DNA of 64,000 nucleotides from Roseomonas sp. CECT 9278 (lineage in GTDB: Bacteria > Pseudomonadota > Alphaproteobacteria > Acetobacterales > Acetobacteraceae), in NCBI RefSeq assembly GCF_918698155.1, contig NZ_CAKKLX010000006.1, positions 62,001 to 126,000 of the forward strand. Direction: 5' to 3'. The notes under the pieces are model-generated. The model saw nothing but the letters and a program-made list of their open reading frames with translations, was not told the DNA's origin and made no database searches. The position numbers and the translations under genes are program-made. Shown here one piece after another: positions 50,204-58,506 of this stretch (the first letter of the stretch is position 1; each line of letters opens with the position of its first letter).

Positions 50204-51880
50204 ATGACCCGCACCGTCGGCCACCTGCTGGCTGAAAGCCTCGCCGCGCACGACGTCGATCTCATCTATTGCGTGCCGGGCGAATCCTACCTCGGCCTGA
50301 CCGATGCGCTGACCGAATTCCCGCAGATCCGCCTGGTGGTGTGCCGGCACGAAGGGGGTGCGGGCTTCATGGCCGCCGCGGATGGGCGCATGCGCGACGG
50401 GCGCGCCGGCGTCGCGCTGGTCTCGCGCGGGCCGGGTGTGACCAACGCGATGATCTCGCTGCACACGGCCTATCACGACGCCACGCCCTTGGTGATCCTG
50501 ATCGGCCATGTGGAACGCAAGGATGTCGGCCGCCTGGCGCTGCAGGAACAGAACTATTCCCGCCTGCTGTCGGACGTGACCAAGGCGGTCTTCGAAGTCA
50601 TCCAGCCGATCCAGGCCAGCGAAGTCATCGCCCGCGCCTTCCACCTGGCGCAGACCGGCACGCCCGGCCCCGTGGCTGTCATCCTGCCCGAGGACATCTT
50701 CGACGAACCCGCCGAAGGCCCCGTGGTCGCCCCGCGCATCCAGCCCAAGCCCGGCCCGCGCGCCGAGGACCTCGACCAGCTGGCGGAGATGATCGCCAAT
50801 GCCGAGCGCCCGCTGGTGCTGGTGGGTGGTGCCATGGCCGCGACCGGCGAGCAGGGCCTGGCCGACCTCAAGCGCCTGGCCGAGGCCTGGTCCCTGCCGA
50901 TCAGCCCGACCCATCGCCGCCCGCATCTGTTCGACGCCGACCATCAGAACTACGGCGGCTACATGGGCATCCGCGTGCCCAAGCCGCTGCTCGACGAGAT
51001 GAAGAAGTCCGACCTGATGATCTGCCTGGGCGAACGCCTGTCGGACAGCATCAGCCAGTCCTACACCTTCCCCGCCGCGCCCGACCCGCAACTGCCGCTG
51101 GTGCAGGTCTGGCCGGATGCCAACGAGATCGGCCGCGTCTGGCGCGTGGACCTGCCGATCGCCGCCGACCCGCATGCCGTCATCCGCGGCCTGCTGGCGC
51201 GCAATGCGCCGGAGGCCAGTGCCGCGCGCAAGGCCTGGGTGAAGGGGCTCAACACCATCCATCGCGGCCTGCTGGCGCCGGAATGGGACGCGACGCCGGA
51301 TGGGGTGAATTTCGCGGCCGTCTGCGCCGCCATGGCGCGGCACATTCCGGCCGATGCGGCGGTGACCTCGGATGCGGGGAACTTCTCATCGTTCCTGCAC
51401 CGCTACTTCCCGTTCAAGCAGACGCACATGTTCCTTGCCTCGAACGTGGGCGCGATGGGGGCGGCGGTGCCCATGGCGGTGGCAGCCGCGCTGCGCCGGC
51501 CCGGCAAGCGCGCGGTCGCCTTCGTGGGCGATGGCGGCATCCTGATGACCGGCAACGAGATCGCCACCGCCATGCGCGAAGGCGTCGCCCCGGTCATCAT
51601 CCTGTCGGACAATGCCGGCTACGGCACGATCGGCATGCATCACGAAGGCCGCTACCCCGGCCGCCCCTATGACCAGGCCACCAGCCTGGTGAACCCGGAC
51701 TTCGTCGCCTGGGCGCGGGCCTTCGGTGCCGCCGGCCTGTCCATCACCGCCGAGGACCAGATCGATGCCGTGCTGGCCGAGGCCTTCGCCATCACCGACC
51801 GGCCGGTGCTGGTGCATGTGAAGTCCTCGGCGATCCAGGCCTCGGCCTGGAAGAAGCGGACCATGCCCCTGCCGGCCTGA
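50204..51880 (+). CDS. Acetolactate synthase-like ThDP enzyme
   Basis: A 558-residue thiamine-diphosphate enzyme of the acetolactate synthase/benzoylformate decarboxylase family. The PYR domain begins TVGHLLAESLAAHDVDLIYCVPGESYLGL with activating Glu50 in RHEGGAGFMAA. A central Rossmann domain (~190-330) follows, and the PP domain has the Mg/ThDP motif GDGGILMTGNEIATA running to ILSDN (~442-470). No regulatory ilvN-type subunit is adjacent, which argues against a biosynthetic acetolactate synthase. A catabolic 2-oxoacid or carboligase role linked to the preceding Bug transport protein is likely. It starts 11 bp after that gene. Confidence 0.9.
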   Translation: MTRTVGHLLAESLAAHDVDLIYCVPGESYLGLTDALTEFPQIRLVVCRHEGGAGFMAAADGRMRDGRAGVALVSRGPGVTNAMISLHTAYHDATPLVILIGHVERKDVGRLALQEQNYSRLLSDVTKAVFEVIQPIQASEVIARAFHLAQTGTPGPVAVILPEDIFDEPAEGPVVAPRIQPKPGPRAEDLDQLAEMIANAERPLVLVGGAMAATGEQGLADLKRLAEAWSLPISPTHRRPHLFDADHQNYGGYMGIRVPKPLLDEMKKSDLMICLGERLSDSISQSYTFPAAPDPQLPLVQVWPDANEIGRVWRVDLPIAADPHAVIRGLLARNAPEASAARKAWVKGLNTIHRGLLAPEWDATPDGVNFAAVCAAMARHIPADAAVTSDAGNFSSFLHRYFPFKQTHMFLASNVGAMGAAVPMAVAAALRRPGKRAVAFVGDGGILMTGNEIATAMREGVAPVIILSDNAGYGTIGMHHEGRYPGRPYDQATSLVNPDFVAWARAFGAAGLSITAEDQIDAVLAEAFAITDRPVLVHVKSSAIQASAWKKRTMPLPA

Positions 51881-51889
51881 TCCGCCACC

Positions 51890-51918
51890 CCCGTGCCGTG
51901 ACAGTTTCGCGGCACGGG
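51890..51918 (+). terminator. Hairpin after ThDP enzyme gene
   Basis: CCCGTGCCG (51890-51898) pairs with CGGCACGGG (51910-51918) over nine perfect base pairs, 9 bp after the stop, loop TGACAGTTTCG. It is followed by AGTTGCTG without a T-run, so termination may be Rho-assisted. It separates this gene from the porin gene at 52016. Confidence 0.55.
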
Positions 51919-52015
51919 AGTTGCTGTGCCCCTGATCCAACGGAAGCCGTCCGGGACCGGCGACCGCCCATGGCCGCGCAGCCGCCGGCCCAGGATCAGG
52001 ATCGGACACGCACGC

Positions 52016-52753
52016 ATGCTGAAGAAGATCGCCGGTTTCGCCCTCGGCCTCGGATTGCTCGCCGCGCCTGCCACCGCGCAGGTCGAACTCGGCAGCGGCT
52101 TCACCGCCACCGGGACAGTCATCGGCACCACCGACTACGTGTTCCGCAACATCAGCCAGACGCGCAGCCGGCCGGCCGTGCAGGGTTCGGTCGAGCTCTC
52201 GCACGAGATCGGCCTGTATGTCGGCGCCTTCGCGAGCAACGTCACCTTCCCCAACACCAATGCGCGCCAGGAAGTCGACGGCATCGTCGGCTATCGCCGC
52301 ACGATCGGCGCCTTCACCTTCGACATCAGCGGCGTCTACTACGGCTATCCGGGCTACAGCGCGCAGCCGGGCCAGTATGACATCGACTTCGCCGAGGCCG
52401 TGCTCAAGCTGAAATACGACCTGGACCCGGTCACCATCGTCGGCACGGCGGCCTGGTCGCCGGACTATTTCGGGTCCTCCGGCAACAGCGTGTGGCTGGA
52501 AGCCGGGATCGACTGGAAGACCCCGGTGCTCGACGCCGTGGTGTCGGGGCGCATCGGCTACCAGTGGATCGACAACAACGCCCGCTTCGGCGCGCCGGAC
52601 TACCTCGCCTACAGCATCTACCTGACGGTGCCGATCCGCTACGGCTTCTCGGTCGGCGGCGGCTTCTACGGCACCGACATCAGCCAGAGCCAGTGCGGCG
52701 GGCTGAAGGTCTGCGACAACCGCTTCATCGCCTTCGCGAGCTGGACTTTTTAG
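52016..52753 (+). CDS. TorF-family putative outer membrane porin
   Basis: A 245-residue outer membrane beta-barrel of the TorF type. A signal peptide (MLKKIAGFALGLGLLAAPATAQ) precedes a barrel of alternating hydrophobic strands, beginning GFTATGTVIGTTDYVFRNISQTRSRPAVQGSVEL, typical of the family. Two cysteines (CGGLKVC) lie near the C-terminus, which ends in ASWTF with the terminal aromatic residue required for Bam insertion. It probably forms a diffusion channel, a reasonable outer-membrane partner for the nearby Bug proteins, although that pairing is inference. The in-frame extension to 51926 is not needed. The repeat element begins right after its stop. Confidence 0.87.
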   Translation: MLKKIAGFALGLGLLAAPATAQVELGSGFTATGTVIGTTDYVFRNISQTRSRPAVQGSVELSHEIGLYVGAFASNVTFPNTNARQEVDGIVGYRRTIGAFTFDISGVYYGYPGYSAQPGQYDIDFAEAVLKLKYDLDPVTIVGTAAWSPDYFGSSGNSVWLEAGIDWKTPVLDAVVSGRIGYQWIDNNARFGAPDYLAYSIYLTVPIRYGFSVGGGFYGTDISQSQCGGLKVCDNRFIAFASWTF

Positions 52754-52886
52754 TTTGACCCTCAAGCGGCGGGCGGCGGGCATCCGCCCGCCTTGCCTGC
52801 GCGCCACGCACTGCTGCGCCGGGGTCGACTGACGGTCTGGGCGCGGTCGCGCCTTGCGCTCCCGGATCGCGCCGTCGCGCGATCCG
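52754..52886 (+). repeat. Structured dispersed repeat, copy B
   Basis: Starts at the base after the porin stop. Module 1 has the CCCTC box and a perfect 7-bp hairpin GGCGGGC/GCCCGCC with loop ATCC. The middle contains CGCA-CTGC-TGCG. The core GGGCGCGGTCGCGC is at 52839-52852, then two variable bases and TGCGCTCCCGG (52855-52865). The final perfect 10-bp hairpin is CGGATCGCGC (52863-52872) with GCGCGATCCG (52877-52886), loop CGTC. It lies between the porin and the convergent flavin monooxygenase gene. Confidence 0.85.
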
Positions 52887-52898
52887 AAAGGCGGATCT

Positions 52899-54329
52899 CT
52901 ATTCCGCGGCGACGCGCGTCAGGTCGAGCACCACCTGCGGGATCGCATAGGCTTCCAGTTCCGCGTGCAGCCTGGGCAGGTCCGCTTCGAACAGCCCACG
53001 CGTGACGCCGGCGGCAAGCCTCGGGGCGGCGATGCTCATGGCATTGATCGACGACCCCGCCGGGCCGAAGGACATGCTGGTGCCGATGCCGAACAGGTGG
53101 ATGTCGCGCACCCAGGGCGTCTCGCCCGGCCGCTTCTCCACGAAGGACGAATCGGGCGCGAGGTAGGGAAACGCCGCCAGCCTTTCGTTCGCCTCCTCGG
53201 TCGGCGGTGCATAGCGGTCGCGCCACAGCGCGATGTTGTCCGCGCAGCTCGCCAGTTCCGGCACCAGCGCCGGGTCCATCCGCACCCCTGTGCCACAGAT
53301 CGCGAAATCCGCGGCGAAGTCGCCCCGCGCCGTCTCCAGCACCACCCGCCCATGCTCCATCCGCGCCCCGGTCCACGGCCGACCGATATGCATGGTGAAG
53401 TTCGGATGCGCGTTGGCGCGGTCGTAGGTGTCCTGCGCGAAGCCCTCCCGCATACCCAGGATCTTCGCCATGAAACGCCAGCGCCAAGCGTCAGGCATCT
53501 CGTGCAGGTGGCGCAGGAAGCCGGCGAAGGTCAGCCAGCGATACGGCTGCACGATCATCGGTTCGGCGCGCCGGCAGAACAGGTGGACCTCCGCCGCGCC
53601 GGCCTCCAGCGCCACCGCGGCATTGTCGAAGGCCGAGGCCCCCGCCCCCAGCACCGCCACCACGCGCCCGCGCAGCGCGGCGAAAACGATCTCGTCCCAG
53701 GCATGGGCGCGCAGCGCCGGCGGCAGGTCGCGCACGAAATCCGGCATCCAGGTGCCGCCCACGCCCTGCTGCCCGGTCGCCATCACCACCTTGCGCGCCA
53801 GCCTCGGGCCGTCGCTGGTCTCGACCGAAAGGCAGGGCAGGCCATCATCGGTGCGCGCGGGGGCGATGCGCCCGGCCGTGACACCATTGCGCACCGGCAC
53901 GCCGGTGACGCGGCGGAACCACAGCAGGTAGTCGTTCCACAATTCCTTCGGGATCCAGCGCATGGCGGTGAAATGCGCGGCGCCGAACTGCGCCTCGTGC
54001 CAGGCCTGGTAGGTCAGCGCCGGGATGCGAAGGTCCGGCCCGGTCTGGTCCTTCAGGGACCGCAGGTTGTGCATCCGCGCATAGGTCACCCAGGGCCCTT
54101 CGCGGCCGTGATGGGCGCGGTCCAGCACCAGGATATTGTCCACCCTGTCCCGCTTCAGCGCGAAGGCCACCGCGACGCCGCATTGCCCGCCGCCGATCAC
54201 CAGGCAGTCCAGCACCGGCCTGCCGCCGCTGGTCTTGGCCTCGAGCCAGGGCGCGCGCGGATGCGCTGTCAGTTCCAGGTCGCGACGGACATCGGCTTCG
54301 AGCTCAGGCAGGGTGCGCGGTGCGGACAT
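52899..54329 (-). CDS. FAD-dependent monooxygenase / NAD(P)-binding oxidoreductase
   Basis: A 476-residue flavoprotein resembling flavin-containing and Baeyer-Villiger monooxygenases. The N-terminal FAD motif is VIGGGQCGVAVAFAL (~43-57), then the PWVTYARMHNLRSLKDQTGPDL substrate/FAD segment and MATGQQGVGG. The second nucleotide motif is VLGAGASAFDNAAVALE (~210), and CGTGVRMDPALVPEL follows. A clear family fingerprint FxGxxxHxxxW is not evident, so the oxygenation type is open. The start at 54329 aligns with the FAD motif spacing; no strong ribosome site precedes it. It is monocistronic and convergent with the porin across repeat B. Confidence 0.82.
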   Translation of the reverse strand: MSAPRTLPELEADVRRDLELTAHPRAPWLEAKTSGGRPVLDCLVIGGGQCGVAVAFALKRDRVDNILVLDRAHHGREGPWVTYARMHNLRSLKDQTGPDLRIPALTYQAWHEAQFGAAHFTAMRWIPKELWNDYLLWFRRVTGVPVRNGVTAGRIAPARTDDGLPCLSVETSDGPRLARKVVMATGQQGVGGTWMPDFVRDLPPALRAHAWDEIVFAALRGRVVAVLGAGASAFDNAAVALEAGAAEVHLFCRRAEPMIVQPYRWLTFAGFLRHLHEMPDAWRWRFMAKILGMREGFAQDTYDRANAHPNFTMHIGRPWTGARMEHGRVVLETARGDFAADFAICGTGVRMDPALVPELASCADNIALWRDRYAPPTEEANERLAAFPYLAPDSSFVEKRPGETPWVRDIHLFGIGTSMSFGPAGSSINAMSIAAPRLAAGVTRGLFEADLPRLHAELEAYAIPQVVLDLTRVAAE

Positions 54330-54482
54330 GGGGGTGAGGATAGTGCCGCTTCGCCCCGCGGCAATCCGTGCGCCGACTGGGCAAGGCGAAGGCAGGATGC
54401 CGCATCGCGCAGCACCGCGCCGCACGAGCGCGGCGCCACCCCGGCCACCGCCGCGGTCCGCCACCCGCCGGCAGCCCCACCA

Positions 54483-54509
54483 CGCCGGCGCGCACACTGC
54501 GCGCCGGCG
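54483..54509. other. Perfect 11-bp hairpin upstream of Bug gene (4)
   Basis: CGCCGGCGCGC (54483-54493) and GCGCGCCGGCG (54499-54509) pair fully around ACACT. It lies in the 248-bp gap (54330-54577) between the divergent monooxygenase and Bug genes, 68 bp before the Bug start codon. It could sit in the Bug mRNA leader or be a cruciform-type operator. Nothing else is evident in this gap. Confidence 0.5.
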
Positions 54510-54577
54510 CCACATCACGGGCGTTCCCGTCGCCGGCCCGCCTGATCTACGATTGTTCCAACGAAAGGGAGGACATC

Positions 54578-55543
54578 ATGATCGATCGCAGGACGCTGCT
54601 CGGCCTTGGGGGCGCCATGGCGCTGGCACGGCCGGGAATCGCGCAGTCCTGGCCGGACCGCCCGATTCGCTGGATCGTGCCCTTCCCGCCCGGCGGGTCG
54701 ACCGACCTGTGGGCGCGGCTGGTGGCGGAACCCATGGCGGCGGATCTCGGCCAGTCGATCGTGATCGACAATCGCGGCGGCGCCGGCGGGCTGATCGGCA
54801 CCGAGGCCGCGGCGCGCGCCACGCCCGATGGCCACACGATGCTGTTCACCATCACCACGCATGTGACCTCGCCCGTGGTCCTGCGGCGCTTCCCCTACGA
54901 CCCGGTCGCGGATTTCGCCCCGATCGGCAAGCTGGGCGTGACGCCGCTGGTGCTCTGCGCCTCGCCCTCCACGCAGGGCAATACGGTGCAGGACTTCGCG
55001 GCCTGGGCGCGCGGCAAGGATCTCTCCTACGCCTCCTACGCGCCGGGGTCGTCGGGGCATGCCTATGGGCAGATGTTCTCCGACGAGGCGCGGCTGAACA
55101 TGACGCATGTCGCCTATCGCGGCGAAGGGCCCATGCTGCAGGACATGCTGGCCGGCAACGTCGCCTGCGCCTTCCATTCCATGGCGGCGAGCGGCGGGGC
55201 GATCCGCGCCGGGCGCATCCGCCCGCTGGCGTTGTCGGGCACGCTGCGCCTGCCGTCATTGCCGCAGGTGCCGCTGATGCGCGAGAGCGGCTTCTCCGAA
55301 CGCTTCGCCTTCGCCGGCTTCATCGGGCTGCTCGCCCCTGCCCGCGTGCCGCAGCCGATCCTGGACCGCGCCGTGGCGTCCTTCCGCAAGGTGATGGAGA
55401 CCCCCGCGACGCTCCAGCGCCTGAACGAGATCGACACCATCCCGCAATACCTCGGCCCCGACGCCTTCCGCGCGGACATCGCCCGTGCGCTGCGCGACTG
55501 GACGGCGCTGGCGACCGAGCTGAACCTCCAGGTCACCGGTTGA
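54578..55543 (+). CDS. TctC/Bug-family periplasmic binding protein (4)
   Basis: A 321-residue Bug protein with a Tat-like signal (MIDRRTLLGLGGAMALARPGIAQ), then SWPDRPIRWIVPFPPGGSTDLWARL. Cleft motifs IVIDNRGGAGGLIGTEAAARATPDGHTMLF and SYAPGSSGHAYGQ are intact, and the second-lobe AYRGEGPMLQDMLAGNVACAF is present. AAGGGAGG is ideally placed before the ATG; this exposed purine-rich site is the type an anti-Shine-Dalgarno small RNA would pair with. It is a single gene, divergent from the monooxygenase. No membrane components are in the window. Confidence 0.92.
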   Translation: MIDRRTLLGLGGAMALARPGIAQSWPDRPIRWIVPFPPGGSTDLWARLVAEPMAADLGQSIVIDNRGGAGGLIGTEAAARATPDGHTMLFTITTHVTSPVVLRRFPYDPVADFAPIGKLGVTPLVLCASPSTQGNTVQDFAAWARGKDLSYASYAPGSSGHAYGQMFSDEARLNMTHVAYRGEGPMLQDMLAGNVACAFHSMAASGGAIRAGRIRPLALSGTLRLPSLPQVPLMRESGFSERFAFAGFIGLLAPARVPQPILDRAVASFRKVMETPATLQRLNEIDTIPQYLGPDAFRADIARALRDWTALATELNLQVTG

Positions 55544-55626
55544 CCGCAACTCCGCCTTGATTTGGCCCGCCGCGTGCTGTTCCTGGCAGGCGACGGGCGG
55601 TGGCCGCCCGCCGCCCGGAACCCCCC

Positions 55627-56634
55627 ATGACCGACGCCCCTGCCCTGTCCATCGTCGTGCCTGCCTATAACGAGCAGGAGGTCCTGCCCGAATTCCATCG
55701 CCGCCTGGCGGCGGCGCTGGCCGGGATCGGGCTGTCCTGGGAGGTCGTCTATGTGAATGACGGCTCCCGCGACACCACGCTGGAGGTCATGTCCGGCCTG
55801 CAGCGCGACGACCCGCGCGCCGCCGTCGTCAACCTGTCGCGCAATTTCGGCAAGGAGATCGCGCTGACCGCCGGGCTCGACCATGCCCGCGGCACCGACG
55901 CCGTGGTGGTGATCGACGCCGACCTGCAGGACCCGCCGGAGGTCATCCCGGAGCTGGTCGCCGCCTGGCGGGAAGGCTTCGACGTGGTCTATGCCCAGCG
56001 CAACACGCGGCAGGGCGAGACCTGGGTGAAGAAGGCCACCGCCGCCGGCTTCTACCGGGTCATGCAGCGCCTGGGCGGCAAGGTGCAGTTGCCCCCTGAC
56101 ACCGGTGATTTCCGGCTGATGAGCCGCCGCGCCACCGATGCGCTGCTGAAGCTGCGCGAACACCACCGCTTCATGAAGGGGCTGTTCGCCTGGGTCGGCT
56201 TTCCCTCGCGCGCGGTGCGCTACGACCGCGCCCCGCGCGCCGCCGGCGAGACCAAGTGGAACTACTGGAAGCTGTGGAATTTCTCGCTGGAGGGCATCAC
56301 CTCCTTCACCGTGGCACCGCTCAAGGTCGCGACGTATTTCGGCTTCGCCATCGCGGTGCTGGCGTCGTGCTACCTCGCCTTCATCGTCGGCGGCACGCTG
56401 CTGCACGGCAATCCAGTGGCGGGCTATCCGTCGCTGCTGGCGGTCACGCTGTTCCTGGGCGGCGTGCAGATGATGATGCTGGGGATCATCGGCGAATACC
56501 TCGGGCGCATCTTCAACGAGACCAAGCAGCGCCCGCTGTATTTCACCGAACGCTATTCGCCGAGCCGGCAGGCCATCAGGTCGCCGAGCGGCGCGCAGAG
56601 CGACGCGAACCCCGGCATCAGCGCCGCCGCCTGA
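55627..56634 (+). CDS. GtrB-like family 2 glycosyltransferase
   Basis: A 335-residue membrane-anchored GT2 enzyme like GtrB/DPM1, which moves a sugar from a nucleotide donor to a polyprenyl phosphate on the cytoplasmic face. GT-A motifs are VVPAYNEQEVLPEF, VNDGSRDTT and the metal-binding DADLQDPPE (~residue 100). The acceptor-site TGDFRLMSRRA and GETKWNYWKLW follow, then two C-terminal transmembrane helices (~235-300). It is convergent with the polytopic protein at 56553, overlapping it by 82 bases at the 3' ends. Together they resemble a lipid-linked sugar donor and user pair. Confidence 0.87.
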   Translation: MTDAPALSIVVPAYNEQEVLPEFHRRLAAALAGIGLSWEVVYVNDGSRDTTLEVMSGLQRDDPRAAVVNLSRNFGKEIALTAGLDHARGTDAVVVIDADLQDPPEVIPELVAAWREGFDVVYAQRNTRQGETWVKKATAAGFYRVMQRLGGKVQLPPDTGDFRLMSRRATDALLKLREHHRFMKGLFAWVGFPSRAVRYDRAPRAAGETKWNYWKLWNFSLEGITSFTVAPLKVATYFGFAIAVLASCYLAFIVGGTLLHGNPVAGYPSLLAVTLFLGGVQMMMLGIIGEYLGRIFNETKQRPLYFTERYSPSRQAIRSPSGAQSDANPGISAAA

Positions 56635-58187
56635 TCCCGCGCGCCGGGCAGGATCACGCGCAGCTCGCCGCGCGCCAGCGGCGTGGTGAGCCTCGTTGCA
56701 TCCGTGCAGACCGGCCGTTCGCGCCAGCGCGCCACGTACATGGTGTTGGCCGGCACCGGGCGTTCCGCCGCCAGCGACAGCACCTGCAACTGGCGCGCAT
56801 GGTCGCCGAGCGGATCGCGCGGCGGCACGCAGGGCCAGCTCGGCAGCAGCGTCAGTGTTTCGGCGCGCGCCAACATCCCGCGCAGCGCCGGCGCATCCAC
56901 CACCCAGCTTGGCCGTTCGCCCGCCCAGGCCGCGATCGCCCGCCGATTCGGCGTGGCATCCGCGAATTGCACCAGGCCCAGCGCCAGCACCGCCAGCGAC
57001 CCGATATGCGGCGCCCGCGCCAGCAGCGCCGCGACGCCCACCAGCAGCGCGCAGCCCACCGGCCAGAAGAACCGGCCCGAGGCGCGGAACTGCTCGAGGA
57101 AGCCCGGCGCGGGCCCGAGGTCGACCAGCAGCGTGCTGCCCGCGCCGACGCGGAAGGACAGCGCCAGCAGCGTCAGCCCCAGCAGCGCCATCGCCAGCCC
57201 GCCATGGTGGCGCAGCGCCGCCATCGTCGCGCGGGGCCGCAGCGCCAGCACCGCCACCAGCCCCAGCAACAGCCCCAGCCCGAGCCAGTTGTAGCCTTCC
57301 CACCCGCCATGCCCGGTGGCGTCGATCTCGCGCGGCGCCAGGCCGCCCAGCGCCCATGACCGGTAGGGCCAGAAGGGCGAGAGCAGGTTCAGCGCGAATT
57401 GCCCGAAGCCGCCATCGCCCTGCGCGCCGATGTAGCCGAAGGCCAGCATCACGCCGCCCACCAGCGCGATCGTCGCCGCCATCCCGGCCGCGGCGCCGAC
57501 CCAGCGCCCATCGCCGCGCAGCAGCAGCGTCAGCGGCGCGGCCGCCAGCACCGCCAGCGCCATCGCCGCCAGATACGGATGCACCAGCAGCGTCGCGACC
57601 ATCGCCAGCGCCGCCGCCGCCCACAGCCCGGCCGAGGGCGCGCGCACCAGCCGCAGGTAGAAGCCGAGCGCGATGAACAAGGCGAACTGCCCGGTCAGCG
57701 CCGCATGGCCGTAGCGGTTGATGAAGGCGGGCATCGAGACGGCGGCGAGCGCGATGCCGATGGCCGGCAGCAGCCGCGTCTCGCCCGCCGCGCGCAGGCA
57801 CCACACCGCCGCGACCGGCTGCGCCACCCAGGCGACCGCGTACCACAGCCCGATGCCGTGGAAGCCCGCGGGCAGCCAGGCGCGCAGCGCCTTCAGCAGC
57901 ATCGCCTGCAAGGGGATGCCGTCGGAGAAGGCGATGTTCAGCCCCTCCGGCGGGATCAGGTTGCGCGCGACCAGCGGCGGCCAGCGCCAGGCATCGCCGA
58001 TGAAGTACCGCTGCGCGATGGCGTGCTGCGCCGCATCGCCCTGCGGCGCCCAGCCCTGGCCGGCGCGCGGCACCAGGAACTCGACAGGGAAGATGGTGCC
58101 CGCCAGCGCCAGGCCGATCGCCAGCGCGAAAAAATAGGGCAGGACCGTGGACAGCCTGGACGACAGGGCGCGCACTCCGCGGGACAC
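56553..58187 (-). CDS. Polytopic membrane protein, DUF6311/GT-C-like
   Basis: A 544-residue inner membrane protein with about ten to twelve hydrophobic helices, starting PYFFALAIGLALAGTIFPVEFLVP. The large first periplasmic loop (GDAAQHAIAQRYFIGDAWRWPPLVARNLIPPEGLN) holds acidic and aromatic residues where GT-C enzymes keep catalytic Asp. A soluble C-terminal region (~430-544) has several cysteines. The layout fits GT-C-fold sugar transferases that use polyprenyl-phosphate sugars. Its 3' end overlaps the convergent GT2 gene by 82 bp, so the two mRNAs are antisense there. The start lies at 58187; no clear ribosome site. Confidence 0.72.
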   Translation of the reverse strand: MSRGVRALSSRLSTVLPYFFALAIGLALAGTIFPVEFLVPRAGQGWAPQGDAAQHAIAQRYFIGDAWRWPPLVARNLIPPEGLNIAFSDGIPLQAMLLKALRAWLPAGFHGIGLWYAVAWVAQPVAAVWCLRAAGETRLLPAIGIALAAVSMPAFINRYGHAALTGQFALFIALGFYLRLVRAPSAGLWAAAALAMVATLLVHPYLAAMALAVLAAAPLTLLLRGDGRWVGAAAGMAATIALVGGVMLAFGYIGAQGDGGFGQFALNLLSPFWPYRSWALGGLAPREIDATGHGGWEGYNWLGLGLLLGLVAVLALRPRATMAALRHHGGLAMALLGLTLLALSFRVGAGSTLLVDLGPAPGFLEQFRASGRFFWPVGCALLVGVAALLARAPHIGSLAVLALGLVQFADATPNRRAIAAWAGERPSWVVDAPALRGMLARAETLTLLPSWPCVPPRDPLGDHARQLQVLSLAAERPVPANTMYVARWRERPVCTDATRLTTPLARGELRVILPGARDQAAALMPGFASLCAPLGDLMACRLGE

Positions 58188-58506
58188 CCGCGTCTAGACC
58201 AGGATCCGGCCGGGTGAAATGGGCTGTTCGCGCTTCTTGATGCGGCGCCTCAACTGCGGGGCCCGTGCGGTGCGGGGAATTCGCCGTTCGGCCGGGCAGC
58301 GATGCGCAATCGTAATGCTGCGCCGCCACAATCCCGCCGCAAGCCGGTCCCACATCCGCCCACGCCAAGGGTCATTGATGCGTTCACCCGAGGATCGGGT
58401 CGCCCCCGGCCGCAATCGCGGCGAGGGCCTCACGTTCCAAAGGGACCCCCCTGGCCGCCGCCGGCCCCCCGCCGGCAGCGGTACACCCAGAAGGCCGAAC
58501 TCGCTC
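58188..58506 (+). other. Leader region of sugar transferase gene
   Basis: A 319-bp region between divergent starts. I see no tRNA, repeat or obvious -10/-35 pair. The sugar transferase frame stays open upstream to ATG 58378, which has AAGGG seven bases ahead of it; the extra 43 residues would be Arg/Pro-rich and unlike the family N-terminus. Either a long translated extension or an untranslated leader is possible. Confidence 0.4.

Noticed and set aside
58378-58506. An N-terminal extension of the sugar transferase from ATG 58378
   Set aside because: There is a reasonable ribosome site, but the added Arg/Pro-rich residues do not resemble the family; left as an alternative only.
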